A DNA stretch of 64,000 nt from Actinostola sp. cb2023 (lineage: Eukaryota; Cnidaria; Anthozoa; Actiniaria; Actinostolidae): contig JAUJYZ010000758.1 in assembly GCA_033675265.1 (NCBI GenBank), positions 244,501 to 308,500 on the forward strand, given 5' to 3'. Of the stretch, positions 9,801 to 21,733 are shown piece by piece. The translations under genes were made by a program, and so were the position numbers. How positions within the stretch are numbered: the first letter of the stretch is position 1; each line of letters opens with the position of its first letter. The notes under the pieces were generated by a model. That model saw nothing but the letters and a program-made list of their open reading frames with translations, made no database searches and was not told the origin of the DNA.

Positions 9801-12800
9801 AAATAAAAACGGGGTCTGTTTTTTCGTTTCATAGGCACTTTAAGTACATACCATGATTCTTCTATTGCTGTAGTCGGCCTGCTCTCCTAAACGTCGTTCA
9901 GATGATATTCTGACTTTAAGTTCTTCATTCAGCCATCGTAGTTTGCCCTAAAACAGATCACATGTGCAGTAACATCACCATCATGACTTATCATGCTCAT
10001 CCTCGGCATTTCCATTAGCACTACTACCATTACAATCACTAACATCATTATTTATCGCCATCATCATTGCCATCACAATTATCATTAACATCACAAGAAC
10101 ATGAGCATCTTTGTTGAATTTGGAAAACGTAGCAGTTCTTACTATACAAACAACAAGCACACGCAGAATGCAGGTGCATTCCATCAACCACAACAAGGTA
10201 CAATGACACGTCTGTTTATAACTTACAATCATTGCAGCCACGCCCTGGTGCGAGTCGTGATGGACGCCACCACTTGTAAGCAATGTCTAAGAAACAGGTA
10301 GACGATAATGGTATATACCAATAAACTTGTAAGCAATGTCTAAGAAACAGGTAGACGATAATGGTATATACAATGAAACTTGTTGGAATACAATAAGTCG
10401 TGACTGCAGGTCTACTCACGGGCAGTGGAACATCAGACGCTTTACAGATAAAATCCACAATCTTGTCAAGTTGGTCGTCTACTTTCTGCCACCAGGACTG
10501 AAAATATGAATGATACGTTCAAATTAGGCTCCAGATTTACACCCTGAATTACAATGTAAGACTCAGGACAAGGATCGTGTTCCAATGAAAGTGGGAAAAA
10601 ACAATTCCCATTTTCTTTCTACTTGGTGACCAAGCTGTTTAGCATGTTTATGCTATAAGTCTACCGATGCATAGTGCATGATGATCGTGTGATAATCGTG
10701 ATACCACATAGTGATGATGCATGTGTTGCAGGGTATTGCGTGTTACCTGTTGCTCTTCTGCTGCTTTCTCTAATGTGTACTGACTCCTACGAAGAGAATC
10801 CTCCAATTGACCGATCCTGTTAGAGAAAAGTTAACAAGCCAGTCATGTATAAACTACATAGTGTACAACAATCATTGACAAACAAACATTCAAAACCGAT
10901 GGGCATGGACAGGATAACACACCTTGCTTGATTCATCTCCACTTTCTCTTTCTGAAAATGGCAAAAATGAAATGTCTTTACCGAGTTAGTTTGATCTCAT
11001 ACACATGGTTATTTAAGTATACCGTAAAACCTCGAAAAGAAGCCCATGGGTTATTCTATTTAGGACCCTTCGTTCGGTGGGTTTCTTTTCGAGATTAAGT
11101 CCACTGGGTTTCTTTTCAAGGTTTTAGGGTTAGGATTGTACATATATATTTCATATTCATATTTTATAGTTTAAGAATATTGTTTTTTATTTTATTCTGT
11201 AAAGCGCATTAGATCATATTTACATGTAATTTTTGCGCTATATAAGTATTAAATTATTATTATTATTTTACGGTTTAATATTGTTGTAATCTTACCGCAG
11301 CTTCGCCCTCATCTCTTGCCTGTTCTAGTTTCTTTTGTAGTTTAGTATTATCCTCTGTTGCTCTACAAGTACAACAAATAGGTTAAGAAACTAAACATGA
11401 AAAAAGAAAGAGCAAAGACGGCAGTAAACACCAGGGCGCATTGCTTTCAGTACAAGTATCTTGTATTCTACTTACGAATTCAGTTCTGATGTAAACCGCT
11501 CGATTTCCTCGTGTTCTTTCTCTTGTCTGTTCCGTAAAGCTTTTATGGTGGATTTCTCATCAGCTAACTGGAGCTTTAAACCAAAGAACGCCATTGAAAC
11601 AACTGAATGCTCGGACGCACAATGCAACTTTTCTTGCAACGTTGCGCGCAACAGTTGCAGAAGTAGGATCGAGTTCTACTGTTGCGCGCAACGTTGCATC
11701 GTGTGAAACCCTAAAAAACTCTTGTTGCCGGCGCGCAACGTTGCAAGAAAAGTTGCATCGTGTGTCTGGGCCTTAAAGTAATTCAATTGTTAACGACTAT
11801 TCTTCATTGCCTCTACAGTACACTAACATACCTTCATGTCTTCTAATTGACTTTCTAGATGTGATTTTTCCTTTCCATGGTGACTTTTAGATTCTTGCAT
11901 TGATTTTTCATGGCTTCCCTTCAAACGAAACATTATTGTATTGGTGTTCAATATGTCGTACATGATATAGCAGTTATACCACAGGTAGCCCATGCAAGCT
12001 CTACTTATGGCAGCTTTGCAAATGTTATACCAGCCGTGTAGTCTCCTTCGCAGCCGCCTGAGGTCGACTGAGTCATGCAACGCTTCCCCCCTCGCTGAGA
12101 AGGAGACTAGCGCCCTGGGTGCTTATTTCAAATTCTGTGGCCAAGGGGGGCACTTTAATAATCGAGGGGGACCGCTTAATCGAGAGGGGGGTGCTTAATC
12201 CAGGGTGGGTGCTTAATCGATAGGATATACGGTACTTGCACTTGGGCCGGGTAAACGCAAAACGTGCTTGAAAATAAGTTCCCTGCGACCCTTACTTCAG
12301 AGGACACAATGCCTGTGTAAACATTGTCATGATTGATAAGCTATTTAGATTCTCTCTGCAGTGTTGTACTTACGGCAAGGGCCTGTATTTGGTCCTGCAC
12401 ACTTCGTAACGCCATCGTGTTTTCCTCTCTCTCCTGTAAAGGTAATAGTGGCAATACACATGACAATAGTTACGATAAAATTCTAAGATTTTAAGAATAT
12501 GTGCCAACCTGTTGAAGTTGAGCGAATAGTGATGCATTTTCGTCTCTTATTCTCCTTTCCTGTTCTCTCAGCTCAAGAAACTGATCTTCAATGGCCTTGA
12601 AAAAAGTTGACAGTACACAGTTAAGGTGTATACCGATACCTTCAAGGTAGGATAATAAAGAAAGCCATTGAATAAATAAATATGCACGAGCTAAGCAAAT
12701 GATGACACGGGATTTCTACAAAGACCACCAACACCAACCTGTCTCTCAGCGATTTCTTGCTCAACTTTGTTCAAAAGGCGCGCACTCTTCATTCGTAAAT

Positions 12801-15800
12801 CTTTGATTTCTTTCTGTTTGAACAAAAATCGGTAAATAGTTCAGCAGACAGTCAGGACTATGGTCGAAAAGGAGTGCTAATCATGCTAGACGACATACTA
12901 AGAAGTCTGACACAGATGACCGCTAAATTACTACTAATATTTATATTTATATTTATTTATATTTAAGACTTATTATTAAGCTCTTAAGTTCTTAATACTT
13001 TAACAGTGGAATATTTACCATTGGTGATAAAACGAACCTTTTGTTCAATGACAAGTGTCTCTAAGTCACTTTGCTGTTCTTCTTGCTTTTTCTACAGACA
13101 ATATTGGTGCACAAATGAACAGATTTAGGAACTACTTTAAATGAAGACAATTATTATTATTAAGACAAAAAAACGCCGCCATATTGTGACGTTATCTTTA
13201 CCTCGAATTTCACGGCATCGTGTTTCCTTTCAAGTTGTGCAGCTTGTAGCGCCTGTAAAAGTGACACAAAGCAAAACAAGTCGCATAAAAAAAAAACATA
13301 AAAATGACCATGCATGCAGATAGAAAAACCAAGGAATTTCACCTCTTCTAGTTTTGAATTTTGCAAGTTTGTAACTGAAGCTTGGGCCTGGTGCTCGCGA
13401 AGTCCTGAAGCAAGCTACAATAAACAAGTACATGAGCTTTGAAATGTCCAAGTTTAGTTGTACTTTTTATCAAGTGAGATAATAATTTATGTCATTCCTC
13501 AGCAAACACGAAACACGGATGGAAACTTTGAATAAAGTGTATAGTATTGTATTGCTTTGCTAAAACTTTTCAATACCTAGCTGGTCTCCTTAGAAAACTA
13601 AACAAGAAATACCTTATCTACTTGAGTTCGTAAGTCTGCCATGTCCCTTTCGCTGTTATATCGAACTACTTCAAGTTCACGAATCTGAAGAAGGAAACAC
13701 AGCCTTAGCATACTATAGAATAGAATAAGTCAAGGCATAAAGTAATAACGATTGTATACAATAAGGGGAACTCAGTACCTCTGTATTCTTTGCAGCCAAT
13801 TCATCGTTCAATCTCTGTCGCTGGTCCTAGTGGATAGAAAATCAGTCCAGCTGATGATTAAATATGGTGACGGGATTCATTCAGAAGAAAATAATGATTT
13901 CAATTGGGACAGATTCTTACCATTAAGTCATCTAAATCTCTTCTGGAAGTACTCAAAGATGGTCCTAGATGGAATTTGAAAGAACAAAACATTAAAGCTA
14001 ATGACTGTCTACGCAAATGTTCAAATTCTGTTACACTTTTGGACTGAAATTTGTTTACATCACCAACTGATATATTTGTCTTTGACACAATTTATCGTTA
14101 TGCATGAATATCACAGCGTAGGTTCACAGTAAACTAGTTACCTCCAACAGAACTGGTGTTCACCATGGATCTCAGATCGCGCAGTTCCCTCTCTAGCTTT
14201 TCGTTACGAGCCTGTGATGAGGAAACAGGCATTAACGCCACCACCATAACTATCACCAACACCACTACCATAACTATCATCAACACCATAACTATCACCA
14301 ACACCACTACCATAACTATCACCAACATCACTACCATAACTATCACCAACACCACTACCATAACTATCACCAACACCACTACCATAACTATCACCAACAC
14401 CACTACCATAACTATCACCAACACCACTACCATAACTATCATCAACACCACTACCATAACTATCACCAACACCACTACCATAACTATCACCAACACCATA
14501 ACTATCACCAACACCACTACCATAACTATCACCAACACCACTACCATAACTATCACCAACACCACTACCATAACTATCACCAACACCATCACTACCACCA
14601 AAAACACTACCACCACAACATCACCACGACCTATACTATTACCACCTTCACTACCACAACCAACATCACTACCATCACCACGATCTACACTATTACCACC
14701 ACCACTACCACCAACAACATCACTACCACCAGCAACACCACCACAACCAACACAACATCACCACGATCTACACTATTACCACCTTCACTACCACCACCAT
14801 CACTACCACCAACACCACCACCACCACAACATCACTACGATCTACACTATTACCACCTTCACTACCACCACCACCATCACTACCACCACCAACAACAACA
14901 CCATCACTACCACCACCACCAACAACAACACCCTCACTACCACCATCACCACCAACAGCAAACACCATCACTACCAACACCATTACTACACCACCACCAC
15001 CAACAACAACAACAACACCCTCACTACCACCATTACCAACAGCACCAACACTACCACCACCAACAGCAACTATACCATCACTACCAACACCATTACTACC
15101 ACCAACAACAACAACACCACCACTACCACCAACAACAACACCCTCACTACCACCACCAACTACACTATCACTACCAACACCATTACTACCACCAACCACA
15201 ACAACACCACCACTACACCAACAACAACACCCTCACTACCACCACCAACTACACTATCACTACCAACACCATTACTACTACCACAACAACACCATCACTA
15301 CCACCACACACCACCCTCACTACCACCACCAACCAACAACAACAACACCCTCACAACACCAACACTACCACCACCACCACTACACCATCACTACCAACAC
15401 CAACACCACTACCACTACCACCAACAACAACACACTTCACCTCACCACCACCACCACAAAAAAATCACTACCTGCACACAACACCACCACCACACACCAT
15501 CACCACCATCACTACTACACACCACACACCACACAACAACAACACATACCATCACTACCACCACCACAAAAATTATCACTACCACCAACACTACCAACAC
15601 CATTACCACCACCACAACAACAACAACAACAACAACACCATCACTACCACCACCACAAAGAAATCAGTACCACCACACCACACCAACCACCACCACTACC
15701 AACAACAACACCATCACCACACAAAAAATATCACTACCACACACCACCACCACCACCACCACCACCAACACACCACCAACAACAACAACAGCACACTACA

Positions 15801-18800
15801 TCATCACTACCACCACACCATCATCACCACCACTACCACCACACACACACCACACAACACACCACCATGACCCTACACTATCACCCCTTCACTACCACCA
15901 CCATCACACCATCACTACCACCACCAACAACAGCAACAACGTCAATGCCACAACCAACACAACATTACGACGATCTACACTATCACCACCTTCACTACCA
16001 CCATCAACAACAACACATCACACCACCACCACACCAACACCAACGCCACAACCAACACAACATCACCACGATCTACACTACCACCACCTCCAACAACAAC
16101 AACATCACCACCACCACCAACAACACCAACGCCACAACCAACACAACATCACCACGATCTACACTACCACCACCTCCAACAACAACACATCACACTACCA
16201 CCACAACAACAACAACGTCATGTAAGCAACACAACATCACCACGACTTACACTACCACCACCTCCAACTCCAACAACAATTAACACCATCACCACCACTA
16301 CCAACAAAACAACATCAACGCCACCACCAACACAACATCACGACGACCTACACTACCACCACCATCATCATCAACAACACAATCACTACCACCACCAACA
16401 ACACCACCACCATCACTATCACCACCAACAATAACAGCAAACAACACATCAACGCTACAACCAACACAACATCACGACGACCTACACTACCACCACCATC
16501 ATCATCAACAACACAATCACTACCACCACTACCATCACCAACAACACCAATGCCACAACCAACACAACACCACGACTCACCGACCTATACTATCACGACC
16601 TTCACTACCACCAGCATCATCAACAACAACACCAAAACAACAAATATAACAACTACAACAACAAGTCACTCACCATCGCTTCTTTTCCTTGTTCTGCTTC
16701 TCGTTCCAATCTTTTGCACTTCGCGCGGTAGCTAAACACAACGTTTCAAATTCAATCAGCAATCTGATTTATCCTTCAGTCAACAAGTGAATCAGTTTAC
16801 CGTGGAGCCATACTTACTCTTTAAGTGAATTGAGTGCCTTAGTTTACCGTGGAGCCATACTTACTCTTTAAGTGAATTGAGTGCCTTAGTTTACCGTGGA
16901 GCCATACTTACTCTTTAAGTGAATTGAGTGCCTTAGTTTACCGTGGAGCCATACTTACTCTTTAAGTGAATTGAGTGCCTTAGTTTACCGTGGAGCCATA
17001 CTTACTCTTTAAGTGAATTGAGTGCCTTAGTTTACCGTGGAGCCATACTTACTCTTTAAGTGAATTGAGTGCCTTAGTTTACCATGGAGCCATACTTACT
17101 CTTTAAGTGAATTGAGTGCCTTAGTTTACCGTGGAGCCATACTTACTCTTTAAGTGAATTGAGTGCCTTAGTTTACCGTGGAGCCATACTTACTCTTTAA
17201 GTGAATTGAGTGCCTTAGTTTACCATGGAGCCATACTTACTCTTTAAGTGAATTGAGTGCCTTAGTTTACCATGGAGCCATACTTACTCTTTAAGTGAAT
17301 TGAGTGCCTTAGTTTACCATGGAGCCATACTTACTCTTTAAGTGAATTGAGTGCCTTAGTTTACCGTGGAGCCATACTTACTCTTTAAGTGAATTGAGTG
17401 TCTTAGTTTACCATGGAGCCATACTTACTCTTTAAGTGAATTGAGTGCCTTAGTTTACCGTGGAGCCATACTTACTCTTTAAGTGAATTGAGTGCCTTAG
17501 TTTTGAGTTCATTTCTCTTCTTTTCACTTTCTTTCAATAAGTTTTCTCTGTTATCCAGCTCTTCGTTTAGTTTTCCTAGCTCGGTGCTGCTAACTTTCAG
17601 ATTGTTATTAACATTTTCTAGTTCTTTAGCAAATTGTCTTTTTTCGCCTTCACTGTGGTCGTATTTATCTAACAAGTCTCTCATTTGCTCTATAAGGCGT
17701 TCTTGTTGTTCGTCTTTTCTATCCATGTCATCTCGAAGTTGTTCTAAAGTTTCACCCACATTTGTTCTTTCCAACTCTCCACGACCGAAACCTCTCCTTC
17801 CATCGGCATTTCCGAAGCCACCACGACTGGTATTTAAATCGCGTTCAATTTGATCGATAGTTTGTCGGAGCTCATTTACGTCACCCGAACCAGTTCCAAC
17901 ACTTCTTCTTATACTTTGACTACGGGCTGGACCGAATGATTGCCGCCGTGATGTTGATCCACGAGTTGCCATAGAAACTTGTTTAACAATTTCCTCTTTT
18001 TCATGCTCGGCTTTGGAAACCTAAGACAACGAACAAAAGTGTTAGTAGCCGGTACATGGAGATTGAGGGCGTGGTATGTGGGGGATTGTTAGGGGAGGAC
18101 GAGGAGGTAGAGGAGGTGGGGTTGATGTTAGGGGAGGAGGTGGGGTTGCTGTTAGAGGAGGAGGACGAGGAGGGTTGTAACAGATTCACTTTTAGACCTG
18201 GTTTCGAAGTACATCGAGTTGCTCAAGCAGCCTTCCTCTATCATTCTGTCCTTCGTTCACTTCTCGGCCCAGTGCCTCTAACCGCGACTGAAGTCGTTTC
18301 TTTGTCGTTTCATTGTCTTGTAGTTTTGCATGGTAGTCTTCAAGTTGTTGAGTAAGTTCATCTTTCTCCGACTCGGCGCGATTGAGCCGTTGTCTCGTTT
18401 CCGCGGCCTTAAACAAAAGAGATTCAAGTTGACAAAGAGCAATTTCTCACGCATCACATCTCTTAGCACAGCGTTGCATGATGGGCAACTAAATGGTGTC
18501 TTACAGTGCTTACCTGTTGCGATAAGACAGTTTTGCCTCCCTCAGACTGATCGAGTTTCTTTGCAGCATCGTCTAATTCAGCTAGCACCTAAAAGAAATC
18601 AACGGTATTCATTAGCGCATCCACTACAGTTGAGCATCACCAGACACACCCATGAACTGACATCTCCCAGAAACCAGAAGGCAGCCGTAGACGCCTATTT
18701 TCCTCGCAGTGTCCGCTTTTGTGAGGTTCAAGTGTGTTGTATAATACATAAGGGAATCGTGGTTGGGTTACCTGTCGTCGTTCTCGTTCTGACTGATCAA

Positions 18801-21733
18801 GTCTACTAGCGAGATCATCAACACGGGCGGATAGCACACTCTTCTCGTAGTTCGTCTCCTCTAGTACACGTCGTTCAGATTCTAGCTCACTGGATGAAAA
18901 ATGGAATGACATTAGAAACAAGTTATACTATAAATAGCGCCAGCGGGAAGGACAGGAGTGAGTGGGCGAGAGAGTGCGCCGACAGCAGCTTACCTTGCTA
19001 CAGAACGTATTTCGTCTTTTATTTTCTTGTCTGAGGCGGTGTCCAGAAGACTCTACCAACACAAAACATCAGTTAAGAAAGTTACATGTGGTTTTTTTTT
19101 CAAAAGTGCAACTTTGTTTCAGTTGCAAAACATAAGTTTGCAGTAACTTTATACCTTCACGCTACGCAGTTCATCTGTTAGTTCACCGACTTCTCTTTGC
19201 TTTCGTTCCCACATTTCACGTTCGGCTCGCATCTACATAACACATGAAATGAAGCTCAGGCGTCTGTTACTTACTTTAGCAGAATTCCATTCTGACTCAC
19301 CTCCTGTTGGATTTCTTTCAACCGCTTTTCTATCTCATCTTGTTGCGACTTTTGCGCTGCTTGCAACTACATGTAAGAAGTGAAAGATAATGAGAAACAA
19401 GTAGAAAACGAGCAGGGCTTCGTGGCCTGTCGTAAGTATTGATTACGCACCACCTCTATACAGCGACAGTGATTTTGCGCAAATTTCTTAACTCTTGAAA
19501 GTGTATTTTTTTTGTAAGATTTTCTCTGCGCATAAACAAGAAAGTATGTTCAATTGACCTGATTCCTTAGAGTTTCTAGCTCTCCTTCTCGTGTGCTGGC
19601 CATCCTTTGACTTTCCCTAAGTACATCTCTCTCTGCATCAAGTCCCTGATGTTATAAACACAAATACAAACGCGTTACAGGCGACAGGTGTAGAAGCGTA
19701 AACGTGAAGGAATGATGAATGTTGACTGACCCTGACTAGGACTTCAGCTTGTCGTCTACTTGCATCTTCTGTTTCTCTCAGCTCCCTTAATAGTCTTTCC
19801 CTAAAGATTATCAAACAAGAATGTTTTACTTGTATGTGGTCAGAGTATTGTAAATCAATAAATGATTGGTATTCATTTGACTTCATTCTCTACATTTGTG
19901 TACAGTTGAACCTCCATGAGAGACCACCTCCCATAGGAGACCACCTCTCATGAGCGACCGCTTCTCAAAGCACCGTTTTGTCTTTCAGCCAAATTACTAT
20001 ATTTGTAACCTCTCGTAGGAATCCACCTCTCGTAGGAGACCGTGACCACTTTTTGAGAGTACGAACTGGGAATTTCTCTGTAATTTTACCTCTCGTAGGA
20101 GACCGCGACCACTTTTTGAGAGTACGAACTGGGAATTTGTCTGTAATTTCACCTCGGAGATCATGCAAAATATCATTTTAAACTGTATCCAAGTCGGGAC
20201 AGCTTAGACCTTAACCAAGGTATCAATGTTCAGATTGTGTCCCCATTAAAAGAATATATGAGATTAAACATTACTTAAATTTGGGCTTCCCGTGGAGTAC
20301 CTCCCATGAGAGACCACCTCTCGTAGGCGACCACTTTTTCTTGCACGGAGGGTGGTCGCCTATGGGAGGTCCAACTGTATGTATATTTGATGTACCTTTC
20401 CAATAGAGCCTCTTCAGGTATCCTTGAACTACCATGTCTACTGTGCATTCTCCTGCTATCAGTACCATATCTAAACGTTCAAGTATTCCTTGTGAGATAA
20501 TGTGACTGCATTAACATTGCCCAGTGCAAATACAAGAGTTTACCTTTCTTCCCTGTCAGAGTCCACTCCTCCCGATAATCGATTTTGTTCACTTTTTATG
20601 TCTCGTACTGCATGTTTCAAATCTTCAACCTAAGAATTACGCAAAACCTTCATACATTATACATTACACCAGCATCGAACAAACGTCAAAGAGAGATCCA
20701 TGGTGATTTTTGACCCACTCTATCTCATGATGCCTTACTGCATCTTATTATTATAAGTTTTAGAATGCCCACAAATATTTACATGTAATTTTGATGACAT
20801 ATTTTCATACATTATTATGCATTATTATTATTACATATTTTTAATACGGCACAAACTCACTTCTGATCGCACATCATCACTGAACCTCACACTACCACGC
20901 CCCTTGCTTCTCCGTGGTCTTGATTCATCTTCTGACTGAAGTGAAGAGAATCATGTAAAATTATACAGTCAAAGCTCTTGTAAGTCGAAAAATTGGTCAT
21001 AACTAGAGCTGGTCGCTTACGAGAATTCACATGGGAATCGAAGCAAGTTCGAAGTATATTTTAAAGTTCCCAAGTTCAAGGCAAACTAATGGAACTTCCA
21101 AATGAACTTCGGAAACCGTTCATCAAAAGTGGTGTGAAACTGTCACCGTAAATTTAGGATTCCTTTCTTTGTTAAAGATAATACTGATTCTTACCATAGA
21201 TGAAGAGGGAGTTGCTGGAAGACGCCGTCTCCTCAAAATTCTTTCTCTTCTAAGCATATCAGCTGACTTCCCTAACTCAGAACGTAGCTGTTGCCATAAA
21301 ATAGAAACCAACAATTTTACTTCAAGTTATTTTAAATTGTTACAATATTTTACCACTTTTTAAAATAGGTAAACATGCATGCAGATAAACAAAATATTTG
21401 AAAAATATATTAGGTACATACTTTGACAATTTCATCATCTTGTTCCACATTAATGTCCCGATAATGTTCAAGCATACGATCTGCCGTTGACAACACCTCA
21501 CTAGTGGCATGTAAAGAAGCTGCTAGATCCTCAACTTTATCAGCTACATGTACACCAGTGGACATCATTATATTAGCTCTTCTTCTTGATGAAATTGGAG
21601 GTGATGCAAGTCTCCGTGTACGAGCTGGTGTTCCTAGTTGACTGACCCTTAAAGTGCTGCGTCTGGGTGGCAGCCTTGCTGTTGGATGATCACTGGAACT
21701 TCCAGTATCATCCCAAGGTCCTGTGCTTGCCAT
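6854..21733 (-). CDS. CEP128: CEP128-like centrosomal coiled-coil protein
   Basis: Coiled-coil protein of about 1,293 residues. CEP128 sits on subdistal appendages of the mother centriole and at the ciliary base. Assignment rests on N-terminal blocks (VADKVEDLAASLH..MLEHYRD, GRGSVRFSDD, EMRAEREMWERKQ), LKTKALNSLK, and a C-terminal block (GVHHDSHQ, GKLRWLNEELK) that follow the vertebrate order. Exons 5'->3': 21733-21422, 21287-21195, 20935-20861, 20629-20544, 20470-20396, 19800-19731, 19645-19559, 19366-19301, 19232-19155, 19052-18994, 18889-18772, 18588-18514, 18407-18198, 18020-17476, 16731-16674, 14211-14142, 13964-13921, 13826-13779, 13684-13613, 13414-13343, 13252-13202, 13091-13038, 12813-12739, 12595-12509, 12433-12374, 11918-11832, 11573-11476, 11362-11296, 10951-10923, 10816-10747, 10497-10420, 10286-10227, 9947-9852, 9355-9259, 9151-9102, 8839-8804, 8702-8625, 8411-8368, 8067-7998, 7836-7792, 7721-7648, 7442-7360, 7207-7189, 7104-7068, 6877-6854. 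All phases close. The 19-nt exon 7207-7189 is the weakest call. Confidence 0.85.
8112..8362. repeat. 50-bp minisatellite, about 5 copies (CEP128 intron)
   Basis: Units start at 8161, 8211, 8261 and 8311, with a diverged copy before them. Each contains tgtaccatacatgtacc, hence the TACATGTA octamer. Confidence 0.9.
8904..9081. mobile_element. MITE, TAGAGTCG family, copy 2 (CEP128 intron)
   Basis: Begins agagtggttttcgtaagagt and ends cccatacgaaaacgactata. The interior has caagcattctgattggttga and accgtaggtttccc, shared with the copy at 45947-46163. Flanking TA suggests a TA target duplication. Confidence 0.8.
9414..9843. mobile_element. Inverted-repeat element, AAAGTGCCTATGAAACG ends (CEP128 intron)
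   Basis: Left end ttaaagtgcctatgaaacga, right end tcgtttcataggcactttaa. About 430 bp, non-coding. The first bases of the inverted repeat (AAAGTGCCTAT) match the element at 57778-58241. Confidence 0.75.
10273..10375. repeat. 53-bp tandem duplication across a CEP128 3' splice site
   Basis: cttgtaagcaatgtctaaga begins at 10273 and again at 10326. On the minus strand each copy carries the pyrimidine-rich tract, the AG acceptor and the first bases of the exon ending at 10227, so this exon has two tandem acceptors 53 bp apart. Confidence 0.85.
11605..11776. mobile_element. Palindromic element rich in GTTGCGCGCAACGTTGC
   Basis: Ends are inverted: atgcaacttttcttgcaacg at the left and gcaacgttgcaagaaaagtt at the right, with internal palindromes gttgcgcgcaac. 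Next to the right end lies gtgtctgggcctta. Non-coding, about 170 bp, inside a CEP128 intron close to the exon ending at 11573. Confidence 0.7.
12036..12110. repeat. Short palindromic element, second copy (CEP128 intron)
   Basis: tagtctccttcgcagccg at the left, gaaggagactag at the right; same family as 1420-1486. It is followed by a GC-rich degenerate tandem segment (gtgcttaat..gaggggg) to about 12235. Confidence 0.6.
14225..16672. repeat. CAC/CAA-rich tandem array filling a CEP128 intron
   Basis: About 2.45 kb of simple-sequence array. The first 370 bp are a 24-bp unit (accataactatcaccaacac plus cact); the rest is irregular (CAC)n/(CAA)n with higher-order units ending in cgatctaca. It starts about 14 bp beyond the exon at 14211 and runs to the next exon at 16674, so practically the whole intron is array. 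The long Thr/His/Asn-rich and Val/Met-rich open frames are products of the repeat. Confidence 0.9.
16793..17502. repeat. 47-bp minisatellite, 15 copies, containing a CEP128 5' splice site
   Basis: Units are nearly identical (only ccgtgg/ccatgg variation) with a 47-bp period from 16793 to 17502. The copy at the right end overlaps the end of the 545-bp CEP128 exon 18020-17476. On the minus strand every unit holds the exon tail CACTTAAAGA followed by the donor gtaagtatgg, so the intron presents 15 identical 5' splice sites in a row. Confidence 0.95.
19903..20371. mobile_element. pogo/Tigger-like inverted-repeat element (CEP128 intron)
   Basis: Left end tacagttgaacctccatgag, right end cctatgggaggtccaactgta: inverted ends starting CAGTTG and flanked by TA on both sides, as in pogo-group DNA transposons. 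The interior has two tandem copies of a segment containing gaccactttttgagagtacg. Non-autonomous. Confidence 0.65.

Noticed and set aside
14156..16283. Thr/His/Asn-rich plus-strand frame of 689 codons and Val/Met/Gly-rich frames on the minus strand
   Set aside because: Translation of the CAC/CAA array that fills a CEP128 intron; no unique sequence, no splice or homology support.
6854..21733. Rootletin (CROCC) or CEP250 as identity of the coiled-coil gene
   Set aside because: The N-terminal non-coil blocks and the WLNEELK-type C-terminal block fit CEP128 in order and spacing; rootletin has a different N-terminus and is much longer.
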